Assembly: GCA_947630675.1 (NCBI GenBank)
Contig: CANRIN010000015.1
Location: forward strand, 1-35,883
Source: an uncultured Clostridia bacterium
Lineage (GTDB): Bacteria; Bacillota; Clostridia; Oscillospirales; JAAYOS01
Direction: 5' to 3'
DNA length: 35,883 bases
Notes under the pieces: generated by a model
Database searches by the model: none
The model's input: the letters and a program-made list of their open reading frames with translations, nothing else
What the model was told of the DNA's origin: nothing
Shown: in pieces, positions 9,795 through 17,786 of the stretch
How the letters are laid out: every line of letters starts with the position of its first letter
How positions within the stretch are numbered: position 1 is the first letter of the stretch
Made by a program: the position numbers and the translations under genes

Positions 9795-9826
9795 CCCCCG
9801 CCGCCACGCGGCGGGGGTTCCTTTTT
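9795..9826 (+). terminator. Rho-independent terminator after the RCC1-repeat gene
   Basis: CCCCCGCCGC CAC GCGGCGGGGG followed by TTCCTTTTT. Confidence 0.85.
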
Positions 9827-10466
9827 ACTCTCCCCTTCCCCCTCCGAGCATCCACAGCGCGATCCAGAGCATCGCAGCGTTGAAGCCGCCGTGCGCCGCC
9901 GCCCACAGCCCGAGCGCCGCGAGCGAGACGGCGGTGAGAAAGTGTATCACGCGGAGCGCCGCCACCTCCCGGTCAAAGGCCATGAGTGACAGCACGCGGA
10001 GCATTCCCCCGCCGTCGAGCCCCCGCGCCGGAAGAAGGTTGAACGCCGCGAGCAGGATATTAACGCCGGCAAAGACGTAGAGCGGCTCGCTCGCGAGCGC
10101 GCGCGCCGCAAACGCGCACACGGCGCCGGCGGCGGCGTTCATCATCGGACCCGCCGCGAGCACCGCGAGCTCCGCGCGGTAGCTGAGCCGCCACGACTCA
10201 CAGCGCATCTCCATGCCGAGCGCGCCGATCGTCACGCGCTCCACCCTTCCGCCGCACAGCGCGGAGACGGCGGCGTGCGCCGCCTCATGCAGTGCCGCCG
10301 CCGCGAGAAATTCCATAAAAAGCAGTCCGGGCGCGAACAGACAACCGAGCACCGCTATGACGATGAAGCCCGGCCGCAGCTCCAGCCGTCCGAGCCGCAG
10401 CGCGCCGTCAGCCGAGATCAAGGTACTGCGTCGGCTCGAGTATCTTGTCGCCCGAGCGCACCTCAA
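9825..10466 (-). CDS. spoIVFB: SpoIVFB-like M50 metalloprotease
   Basis: FLAAAALHEAAHAAVSAL (HExxH) ... NLLPARGLDGGGMLRVL, overlapping the downstream end of an M23 protein. The likely start is the TTG near 10424 (MISADGALRLGRLELRPGF). Confidence 0.78.
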   Translation of the reverse strand: MRCARATRYSSRRSTLISADGALRLGRLELRPGFIVIAVLGCLFAPGLLFMEFLAAAALHEAAHAAVSALCGGRVERVTIGALGMEMRCESWRLSYRAELAVLAAGPMMNAAAGAVCAFAARALASEPLYVFAGVNILLAAFNLLPARGLDGGGMLRVLSLMAFDREVAALRVIHFLTAVSLAALGLWAAAHGGFNAAMLWIALWMLGGGRGE

Positions 10467-11331
10467 AGTGCAGGTGCGGCCCCGTCGACCAGCCGGTCGA
10501 GCCCACCTTCGCCACGACGTCGCCGGGGTTCACGAGCTGCCCCTCGACCGCCGTCACCTTGCTGCAATGCCCGTAGAAGGTGAGGATGCCGTCCGCGTGG
10601 CGGATGAAGAGATAGTTGCCGTAAACGTCGCTGTAACCGACGAGCTCCACCGTCCCCGCCGCGAAAGACGCTATGTCCGTGCCGAGCGGCGCGCCGATGT
10701 CCACGCCGTAGTGGAAGCTCCGCTTGCCGGTGAGCGGATGTATGCGGAAGCCGAAGCCGCAGGTGACGGTCCCCTCCACCGGCAGGACATGCTCGAAGTC
10801 GAGGACAAGGTGCTCATAGCTGACGGTACTCGGCGTGTCGGACGGGACGTCGCTCGCCTCGTCCTCCGGGAACGGAAGCAGCAGCTCCTCATATCCCGGC
10901 TCTATCGACTCGTTCAGTTCGTCCACCGTGACGGTGTCCCCGGGCTCCGGAAGTCCGAGCGCGAAGTCTCCCCCGCCGGACGCCGGAAGCGCCGCGCGGT
11001 CCGCCGAAGCCTCCTCCGCGCCGTCAAGCGCGCTCCAGACCTCGGCAAGATCTCCCTCGCCGGACACCGCCTCTCCCAGCGCCGCGAGCGCCGCGCGGTA
11101 GTCCGCGCCGCCCGAAAGATTCTTTTCCACTAAATTGCCCACGGCCGCGTCCGCGCCGGGTATCCACGCCTTTGCGGCGGCAAGCGCCGCCACCGCAAGC
11201 AGCGCCGCCGCAAGCCGCAGCGGACGCGACCTCGCGCGCCCCGAGCCGTACTCCGTATGCTTTCCCGCGCGGAGCTTCGTGAGACGTGCCCTGTCCATAG
11301 CGCCGCACCTCCCCTGTCGATATCGTATCAC
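10408..11331 (-). CDS. spoIVFA: M23 family peptidase, SpoIVFA-like
   Basis: TM segment then PVEGTVTCGFGFRIHPLTGKRSFHYGVDIGAPLGTDIASFAAGTVELVGYSDVYGNYLFIRHADGILTFYGHCSKV...GSTGWSTGPHLHFEVR; overlaps spoIVFB. Confidence 0.8.
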   Translation of the reverse strand: MIRYRQGRCGAMDRARLTKLRAGKHTEYGSGRARSRPLRLAAALLAVAALAAAKAWIPGADAAVGNLVEKNLSGGADYRAALAALGEAVSGEGDLAEVWSALDGAEEASADRAALPASGGGDFALGLPEPGDTVTVDELNESIEPGYEELLLPFPEDEASDVPSDTPSTVSYEHLVLDFEHVLPVEGTVTCGFGFRIHPLTGKRSFHYGVDIGAPLGTDIASFAAGTVELVGYSDVYGNYLFIRHADGILTFYGHCSKVTAVEGQLVNPGDVVAKVGSTGWSTGPHLHFEVRSGDKILEPTQYLDLG

Positions 11332-11367
11332 GGAGAAGGATATGTATGCGAGGCGCGGAATATAACT

Positions 11368-11416
11368 TTCGACTACAACAAGTTGCGGGCTTCGCCCGCG
11401 ACTTGTTGTAGTCGAA
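11368..11416. repeat. Terminal hairpin (module a) of mosaic repeat locus 1
   Basis: TTCGACTACAACAAGT-T-GCGGGC-TTC-GCCCGC-G-ACTTGTTGTAGTCGAA; 16 bp outer arm plus 6 bp core. Confidence 0.85.
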
Positions 11417-11498
11417 GCCGCCGGACAGAGCAGAGCTCTGCCGACGGCAACACTCTGCTACGCGCCGAGTTTTCCGCCTTCGGCGGAAAATCGACGCA
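11417..11498 (+). repeat. Module b of mosaic repeat, copy 1
   Basis: 82 nt aligned without gaps to 21940-22021, 75/82 identical by eye; contains GCCGCCGG..CCGACGGC and TTTTCCGCCTTCGGCGGAAAA hairpins. Confidence 0.85.
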
Positions 11499-11500
11499 AT

Positions 11501-11621
11501 TCCCACGCGGTCGGTGACCGCGTGGGAGCCCTTCCGATTGAAATGCTCGGGGCGAATGAATCGCCCCTGCGCAAAGTTGCTTGCCTGTGGCAAGCAACTT
11601 TAACCGCGCGAACAGGCGCGG
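11501..11621 (+). repeat. Module c of mosaic repeat, copy 1
   Basis: Matches the reverse complement of 29229-29347: TCCCACGCGGTC-GGT-GACCGCGTGGGA hairpin, box CTTCCGATTGAAATGCTC, two variable stems, CCGCGCGAACAGGCGCGG. Confidence 0.87.
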
Positions 11622-11689
11622 AGTACGGCTTCGCCGTCTTCGACGCGCGCTCCGCGAGCAGTATTTTCTATTTTGATTCGTACAATGTT

Positions 11690-11746
11690 GGGACGTCGGC
11701 GCGAAGCGCCGAGGTCTGATGCGCCCAGTAGAGAGTTGAGTGCGGT
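11690..11746 (+). repeat. 57-nt direct repeat d, copy 1 (GAA loop)
   Basis: gggacgtcggcgcGAAgcgccgaggtctgatgcgcccagtagagagttgagtgcggt. Confidence 0.92.
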
Positions 11747-11801
11747 GTGTGTGCGAGGGCGCATTGTACACGCCGCCGCCGAAAATGATTTGACTTTATT
11801 T

Positions 11802-11829
11802 CGCCGCTAAAGCGGCGAAACTCTGCGAG
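11802..11829 (+). repeat. Module e, copy 1 (GCCGCTAAAGCGGC hairpin plus GAAACTCTGCGA)
   Basis: cgccgctaaagcggcgaaactctgcga shared with 22086-22111. Confidence 0.8.
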
Positions 11830-11838
11830 GCGTCGGTA

Positions 11839-11895
11839 GGGACGTCGGCGCTTCGCGCCGAGGTCTGATGCGCCCAGTAGAGAGTTGAGTGCGGT
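11839..11895 (+). repeat. 57-nt direct repeat d, copy 2 (TTC loop)
   Basis: gggacgtcggcgcTTCgcgccgaggtctgatgcgcccagtagagagttgagtgcggt; identical to copy 1 outside the loop. Confidence 0.92.
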
Positions 11896-11951
11896 ATATC
11901 CCGAGGGGCGCATTTCTCTACGAGGCATGTACAAAACCGCTTCTGGATCTC

Positions 11952-12491
11952 TTACTGCGCCGAGGACGTATACCCCGCGGCGCGTTCAAGCTCCTCCGGT
12001 GTGAGCGCGGGCGGTGTTGCGATCTCGGGGTCTCCCTCGCTCTCGCATCCAAGGTACACCTCACGCCTCCGACCCGCGCAGTGCTCGGTTATAGCCGCGC
12101 GCAGGCGGGACGGATAGAGCGGCGCCGAGTACAAAGTCGCGACGTCCAGCCACTCGACGCCCTCCTGATTCGTATCCGCGTGAGGCGCGACGCCACGCGA
12201 CGGCCCTATATACTCGCACTCGAATACGAGGTCTATACGGTGGAAGCTCTCGCCCTTCGGACCCTCTATCACAAAAAGCAGCTCGCCCGGGCGGACGTCG
12301 ATGCCGGTCTCCTCCGCGACCTCGCGGCGGACAGCGTCGCGGAGCGGTTCTCCCGGCTCCTGTCCCCCTCCCAGGAGGATGTAGAACACGCCGTCCGCGT
12401 CCCGAAGGCGCAGCGCGAGGAGCTTTCCGTCCCGAACTACCACCGCCTTCGCGGACGTTCTTATCTCACGCACAGCCGGCTCTCCGTTCAT
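11952..12491 (-). CDS. NUDIX hydrolase
   Basis: GGGQEPGEPLRDAVRREVAEETGIDVRPGE is a Nudix box; ATG at 12491 overlaps the stop of the upstream gene (ATGA). Confidence 0.88.
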   Translation of the reverse strand: MNGEPAVREIRTSAKAVVVRDGKLLALRLRDADGVFYILLGGGQEPGEPLRDAVRREVAEETGIDVRPGELLFVIEGPKGESFHRIDLVFECEYIGPSRGVAPHADTNQEGVEWLDVATLYSAPLYPSRLRAAITEHCAGRRREVYLGCESEGDPEIATPPALTPEELERAAGYTSSAQ

Positions 12492-13987
12492 CTTTCGAGA
12501 CGGAGGCGGACCGCCATGTACTCCCTTCCGGGGAGCACTATACGGAAGCGCCCGCCGTGGACCCCGGCGTCCTCCACCGTCATGTTCCAGGTGTCTATCA
12601 CCTCGACGTGCCAACGCTCGCCCTCGTCCTTGAAAAAGTCGCGGTAGGACGGACGTCCGAAACCGTAGTAGTGTATCTCATGCCCGTATTCGAACATGCT
12701 TTCGGGGACGGCGACGGTCTCGTCAAACGACCCCTGCCCCTCCTTCAGGCCGAGGCCCGGCGTCTCCGAAAGTATCTTGTGCAGGAAGCTTATCCGCGCG
12801 GGGCTCTCACCGTGCAGCTCGCCGCCGTGGCTCCACCAGAGGATGTCGTCCGGATGGACGAAGGTCTCGCCGTGGCCGGCGTAGCCGCCGCGCATCGACG
12901 CCTCCCAGAACCGCCGCGTGAGCTCCTGGCCGGAGATGTTCCCCCAGCCCATGTCGATATTGCCCTCGTAGGCTATCTCGTCCCAGACGACCGGCTTTCC
13001 GTAGCGCGTGCGGTAGTCGGAGGTATACTCGACGTGGCGGTAGAGGTCCTGCCGCTGGAGGCTGCAATGCGTTATCCACGGGCGGGTGTGGTCGTAGAAC
13101 GCCATGCAGTTGTGTATCGAGCGGAGGTGCTTATACGGGTCGCGCTCGCAGATAAGCGCCGCGATGCGCTCCCAGTCGGAGATCTTCTTTGTGCGGAGCA
13201 GGTCGTACTCATTGGCAAGGCTCCACCAGACGTTCCGGTACGCGGCAAACCGCGCTGTGACATACTTCACATACAGGTCGTCCTGCTCAGGCGACATCTG
13301 CGAGAAGCCCCAGCGGTCGTAGGGGTGGAAAAGTATGATGTCCGCCTCTATGCCGAGTGCCATCAGCTCCTCTATCCGCTGCTCGAACCGGCGGAAATGC
13401 TCGGGATCAAAGCGCGTGAAGTCCCAGTCGTTACCCGCAAAGTCGACAAAATAAGTAAACGTCTCTTCCGAGAGACCCTCGTTACTCACCGGCGTACCCT
13501 CGTAAGGGAAGGTCTCCGGGTCACGGAAGTTGTGGATGTAGTGCTTCGGGAAAACGCAGAAGCGCATCTTGTTGAAGTATCCCTCCCGAAGCTCCTCAAG
13601 CGTCTTTTCGCGCACCGCCTCCGGCTGATGCGCCCACGCGTAGCAGGTGGTGCCGACCGAGTAGTACGGCGTACCGTCCTCGTAGACGAAGTGGCAGCCG
13701 GAGACGCGCATCGGGCCGTGATTTTCCTCGCCTGCCGGGACGACGGTGAAGTGTCCCTCTGTCTTGGCTCCGTCGAAACTGCCGTCGGTGGAGTAGGTAT
13801 ACTCCCCCTCAAAGGACGGCATGAAGCGCACCTTGTACACCCCGTCCCCGTCGTAGAAGCCGCACGCCTCGACGGTCTCGTGCTCGCCCCGGAACGTCCC
13901 CCTGAACTCGCGCTCTGTGAACGGGTTCCCGTCCGACGGACCGTGCACCTCGGCTTCAAATATTCCCCATCGTTCAACTTTTGTCAT
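12488..13987 (-). CDS. DUF5060/DUF4038/DUF5605-type glycoside hydrolase
   Basis: VERWGIFEAEVHGPSDGNPFTEREFRGTFRGEHETVEACGFYDGDGVYKVRFMPSFEGEYTYST... then TIM-barrel-like ...DIILFHPYDRWGFSQMSPEQDDLYVKYVTARFAAYRNVWWSLANEYDLL...KPVVWDEIAYEGNIDMGWGN. Confidence 0.85.
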   Translation of the reverse strand: MTKVERWGIFEAEVHGPSDGNPFTEREFRGTFRGEHETVEACGFYDGDGVYKVRFMPSFEGEYTYSTDGSFDGAKTEGHFTVVPAGEENHGPMRVSGCHFVYEDGTPYYSVGTTCYAWAHQPEAVREKTLEELREGYFNKMRFCVFPKHYIHNFRDPETFPYEGTPVSNEGLSEETFTYFVDFAGNDWDFTRFDPEHFRRFEQRIEELMALGIEADIILFHPYDRWGFSQMSPEQDDLYVKYVTARFAAYRNVWWSLANEYDLLRTKKISDWERIAALICERDPYKHLRSIHNCMAFYDHTRPWITHCSLQRQDLYRHVEYTSDYRTRYGKPVVWDEIAYEGNIDMGWGNISGQELTRRFWEASMRGGYAGHGETFVHPDDILWWSHGGELHGESPARISFLHKILSETPGLGLKEGQGSFDETVAVPESMFEYGHEIHYYGFGRPSYRDFFKDEGERWHVEVIDTWNMTVEDAGVHGGRFRIVLPGREYMAVRLRLER

Positions 13988-14009
13988 GCTTCTGCCTCCT
14001 CATTGCAGG

Positions 14010-14040
14010 GGTGCGGGACCGGGTAGTCCGGTCCCGCACC
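14010..14040. other. 13-bp perfect hairpin upstream of the glycosidase gene
   Basis: GGTGCGGGACCGG-GTAGT-CCGGTCCCGCACC; no clear T-tract on the minus strand, so a terminator role is uncertain. Confidence 0.6.
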
Positions 14041-14222
14041 GCCGTTTTCAGATCATCGTATATCCGAGCACGTTACCCCTCCGGGCCTCATATCGGCACT
14101 ACTGTATTTCCGGCACACCTTCAGAACAAAGCCTGGAAGTCATCCGCAATATCGTCGTATTTGGTGGGATGGACAACAAAAATGACATACGTTCCGTTGA
14201 AAACTATTCGGGAATCGTTTTT

Positions 14223-14795
14223 TCATACCTCTGTCGGCCGCGGATACCATGCGCCGCCGGGGCCGCTGCCGTCGCCCACCATGTAATCGATCCTCGACCG
14301 GAAAATATCCTCGACCGCAGCGACGTCCTCAATATCGCCGGTCTGTACCAATGCAAGCTCCGACTCGACCGTGGTAAAATCGTTGATGCAAACAATACAC
14401 TGCCGGAGCGCCAGGTCTGTCAGACTCTCATAATAATTATCTATTACCTGCTTGTCGGACTCATTATCGAAGTCCAGTACCATCAGTGAGATCCGCACTT
14501 CTCCGGTATCGTTATTCGTGGTAGTTACTCCGAAGGAATAGTTGTCCACCAGAGTCTGACTGAAAGCTGTCAGGTCGATATCATCCGGCGGATCTGTGGG
14601 ATCAAGCGAAGGTTCCGCGGTGGAGCATGACAGCGCCGGGTCGACGGCTTCGGCAGATGCCGAAGGCTCTGCCGCCGGCCGGGACCGAACCGGGTCTGTA
14701 CCTTCCGGAGACGGCAGGCTGACATTTGGATCGCCGCCGGCGCAGGACGTCAGGCACAGGCACAGGGAGATCAAAATAGCCGCAAATCTTTTCAT
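14223..14795 (-). CDS. Hypothetical lipoprotein
   Basis: MKRFAAILISLCLCLTSCAGGDPN: signal peptide plus lipobox LTSC. Confidence 0.75.
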   Translation of the reverse strand: MKRFAAILISLCLCLTSCAGGDPNVSLPSPEGTDPVRSRPAAEPSASAEAVDPALSCSTAEPSLDPTDPPDDIDLTAFSQTLVDNYSFGVTTTNNDTGEVRISLMVLDFDNESDKQVIDNYYESLTDLALRQCIVCINDFTTVESELALVQTGDIEDVAAVEDIFRSRIDYMVGDGSGPGGAWYPRPTEV

Positions 14796-14931
14796 AGCGG
14801 ATGCACCTTTTTACAGTATAGCGTCAGTTCGTTTCCCTCCGCCATACCGATTTTATTTTAACATATCGGCCGCGACGGCGCAAGGTCTGTCCCGCGCCGC
14901 CACGGCCGCATCTGTTGCATTCTACCCTTCT

Positions 14932-15939
14932 TCAGCGCCTCTCCTCCGGCTTCACGAAGGTGTACCACACATCGTCCGCGACGATGTATCCGTCCGCCGA
15001 GTATTTGAAGGACACCGTTGAGTCGTCGGTAAATACGACGGTGACGGTGGTAAAGGTCACGCCGTCTGCCGATTCGATGCTCGACACGACTGCCCCCGTC
15101 TCCCCGGACGGCTCCGTTTCCTTGGTGGTCTCCGTCCAGCCTGAGGTATCTATGGTTCCCGTGACTGCCGGAGCGTAGGTCACGGTCACCGCTCCATCCT
15201 GTGCGCCGTCCCCGTCCACCGGGACGAGCACAAGGCTTACGAAATACTCGGTCTCCTCCTCGGCGTCTCCGGCAAAGACAAGCGTCTCCGCCGGCTTCTC
15301 TCCGCCGGCTTTCTCTTCAAAGCGCAGCTCCTTCACGGACGAAGGTTCTATCGCAAGCGAACCGTTGCACACGAGCGGCGTCGCTGTCCCGCCCAAGCCG
15401 CGCTCGGTATCCTGCGTTAAGCCCAGCTTGTTGCTGCCGTCTTCGCCTAGGGTGGCCTGAGGCGCGGAGAGACTGTCTTCGGCGGTCGCGCCATCCGCTG
15501 TCTCGGGCTCCTCCGGTGCATCGGCCACAGCGACGGGTGTCTCAATGGAGTAGACAACGCCGCTTTCGGCATCGGACCCTGCCGACATCATATATGTGCC
15601 GGACGGCGCTTCGGCGCTCTCCGCACTGCGGAACGGCAGGCATCTCAAACCTATCGCCACCGCGAGCGACGCTGCAAGGACTCCCGCCGCAGCACCGGGA
15701 AGGACACGCCTCCGCCGCTTCTCCTTTTTCACCGCCGCCATTATGCTGCCGTGCAGCTCCCCAGGCGGCTCCGTCATATTCTCCTCCGTGAGTTCGGAGA
15801 CGGTTTTCCAGAACTCCACCTCACGTCTGCACTCCTCACAGCCGGCAAGGTGGCGTTCAAACTCGGCGCGCTCGTCACCGCAGAGCTCGCCGCGGACATA
15901 TTCTTCTATATGTTCCTCGAGGTATCCGCACTCTCTCAT
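14932..15939 (-). CDS. Anti-sigma factor with N-terminal zinc-finger (zf-HC2-like)
   Basis: ERHLAGCEECRREVEFWKTV (CxxC), single TM, extracellular domain; overlaps the end of an ECF sigma gene. Confidence 0.85.
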   Translation of the reverse strand: MRECGYLEEHIEEYVRGELCGDERAEFERHLAGCEECRREVEFWKTVSELTEENMTEPPGELHGSIMAAVKKEKRRRRVLPGAAAGVLAASLAVAIGLRCLPFRSAESAEAPSGTYMMSAGSDAESGVVYSIETPVAVADAPEEPETADGATAEDSLSAPQATLGEDGSNKLGLTQDTERGLGGTATPLVCNGSLAIEPSSVKELRFEEKAGGEKPAETLVFAGDAEEETEYFVSLVLVPVDGDGAQDGAVTVTYAPAVTGTIDTSGWTETTKETEPSGETGAVVSSIESADGVTFTTVTVVFTDDSTVSFKYSADGYIVADDVWYTFVKPEERR

Positions 15940-16544
15940 TGACGCTCTCCCCTGCCTTTCCTGTTATTAGACGCAAATCCGTTCGGAATGTTCCCTCTCT
16001 TTATCAGGAACTCCCGCAGGCGCTCACGCGCACGGTGCAGACGGCTCTTGACGGTGCCCTCCTCGATCCTCAGCGTCTCGGCTATCTCGGCGTAGCTCAG
16101 CGAATAGACCTCCCGCATGAGGAATATCTCCCTGTGCTCCGGGGCAAGCGAATCTATCGCCCGGTCGAGCTCGCGGCGGAGCTCCTCGCGCTCGAATGCA
16201 GCGTCCGGGGCGAAGCTCTCGTCGGCTATCTCGGTGTCGCGCTCCTCATCGTCCGCGCTCACCGTAAGCGGCAGCTCCCTCCGCCGCGACAGCCGGCGGA
16301 GATGGTCGGTGCAGAGATTGGAGACTATACGGAAAAGCCACGTCGAGAACTTCGCCTCGCCCTTGAATTTTCTGAGCGACTTCCACACCCGGATGAACGC
16401 CTCCTGCGAGATGTCGAGCGCGTCCTCCGCGTTTCCCGTCATGCGGAGCGCCATGTTGTATACGCGCTTCTCGTAACGCCGCACAAGCTCCTCGAAGGCG
16501 GAGTCATCTCCGCCGGCCGCTCGTTTTGCAAGCTTCTCGTCCGT
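15936..16544 (-). CDS. ECF-type RNA polymerase sigma factor (N-terminus requires a non-ATG/GTG/TTG start)
   Basis: TDEKLAKRAAGGDDSAFEELVRRYEKRVYNMALRMTGNAEDALDISQEAFIRVWKSL...LSYAEIAETLRIEEGTVKSRLHRARERLREFL. AAAGGAGG lies 9 nt before ACG at 16544. Confidence 0.87.
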   Translation of the reverse strand, partial: TDEKLAKRAAGGDDSAFEELVRRYEKRVYNMALRMTGNAEDALDISQEAFIRVWKSLRKFKGEAKFSTWLFRIVSNLCTDHLRRLSRRRELPLTVSADDEERDTEIADESFAPDAAFEREELRRELDRAIDSLAPEHREIFLMREVYSLSYAEIAETLRIEEGTVKSRLHRARERLREFLIKRGNIPNGFASNNRKGRGERQ

Positions 16545-16611
16545 AGCCTTTCGCCTCCTTTCCCGCGCCTCCGGGCGCTGAATACAATCCTTATCGTCTA
16601 AGCCTGCCGGA

Positions 16612-17595
16612 CTACTTCAGGTCGCGGCAGATGCCTTTGGTTATCGAATAGATGTCCTCAAAGCTCGAAATATGCGATATTTTCTCGCGGTAATATCCCG
16701 CGTAGGGTATCCCCTTCAGGTACCACGCGTAGTGCTTGCGCGCCTCGAGACAGGCTATGTGCTCCCCCTTGTCCTCGCGCGCACGCTCGAACTGGCGCAC
16801 CGCCGCCGCGCACTTCTCCTCGATGGACGGCTCCTCCGGAGGCTCCTCCCCGTCGAGCGCGGCGAGTATCTCGCGGAATATCCACGGCCGCCCGAATGCG
16901 CCGCGCCCGACCATCACCGCGTCCGCGCCGGTGTAGCGCAGGAGGCGCACGGCGTCCGCGCCGCAGAAGACATCTCCGTTGGCTATCACCGGTATCTTCA
17001 CCGCGCGCTTCACGTCCCGCGCGGCGTCTCTGTCCGAAAGTCCGCTGTAGAGCTGCGTGCGCGTGCGCCCGTGGACACACACGGCGGATACGCCGAGCCG
17101 TTCAGCAAGCTGCGCAAGCTCCACGCAGTTGCACGAACCAGAGTCCCAGCCCTTCCGCATCTTCACCGTCACCGGGACGGGCGAGCCCTCAAGGACCGCG
17201 TCTATGACGCGGGCCGCACGGTCGAGGTCGCGCATGAGCGCACACCCCTCGCCGTTGTTTACGATCTTGCCCATCGGGCAGCCCATGTTGATGTCTATGA
17301 CGTCCGCGCCGCTCAAATCCGCGGCTATCCTCGCGCCCTCGCGCATGACCTCCGGCTCGGAGCCGAATATCTGCGCGGCGGACGGATGCTCGTCCCGGGC
17401 GATATGCAGCAGCGCGCGCGACTTTTTGTCGCCAAAGGTGAGCGCCTTCGCGCTCACCATCTCGGTGCAGGTGTACTCCGCGCCGTATTCGCGGCAGACG
17501 GAGCGGAACGCAAAGTCGGTGACGCCCGCCATCGGTGCGAGAAGCACTCTCGCGCCGAAAAAGCCGGTATTTTCCTTTTTTGCAGACGTCTCCAT
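16612..17595 (-). CDS. dus: tRNA-dihydrouridine synthase
   Basis: VLLAPMAGVTDFAFRSVCREYGAEYTCTEMVSAKAL...INMGCPMGKIVNNGEGCALMRD...VPVTVKMRKGWD...GRTRTQLYSG. Confidence 0.95.
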   Translation of the reverse strand: METSAKKENTGFFGARVLLAPMAGVTDFAFRSVCREYGAEYTCTEMVSAKALTFGDKKSRALLHIARDEHPSAAQIFGSEPEVMREGARIAADLSGADVIDINMGCPMGKIVNNGEGCALMRDLDRAARVIDAVLEGSPVPVTVKMRKGWDSGSCNCVELAQLAERLGVSAVCVHGRTRTQLYSGLSDRDAARDVKRAVKIPVIANGDVFCGADAVRLLRYTGADAVMVGRGAFGRPWIFREILAALDGEEPPEEPSIEEKCAAAVRQFERAREDKGEHIACLEARKHYAWYLKGIPYAGYYREKISHISSFEDIYSITKGICRDLK

Positions 17596-17786
17596 CGTAT
17601 TCCCCCGGAAATATAAAAGCACCTTCCCCGCGGGAAGCGTTCCGCGAGTATGTGAATTATAGCATACTCGTCACGGCTTTGCAAGCGAACGCGGCGTCCG
17701 CAGCACCGCGGGCGGTATGACTGCGTATCGAAAGCAGGGTCGCCGGGGAAAGCTACCGACAGATCCGCATTTGAGAGGAGCATGAT

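Noticed and set aside
11024-11934. Several short ORFs (e.g. LGASDLGAKRRRPYRR, LPIEML...) over repeat locus 1
   Set aside because: They coincide with hairpin repeats, run in different frames on both strands, and have no protein family features.
11368-11935. CRISPR array interpretation of repeat locus 1
   Set aside because: Repeats are irregular in size and spacing, modules differ, there are no constant spacers and no cas genes.
12557-14026. 489-aa plus-strand ORF
   Set aside because: Antisense shadow of the clearly recognisable DUF5060-type glycosidase on the minus strand; typical of GC-rich DNA.
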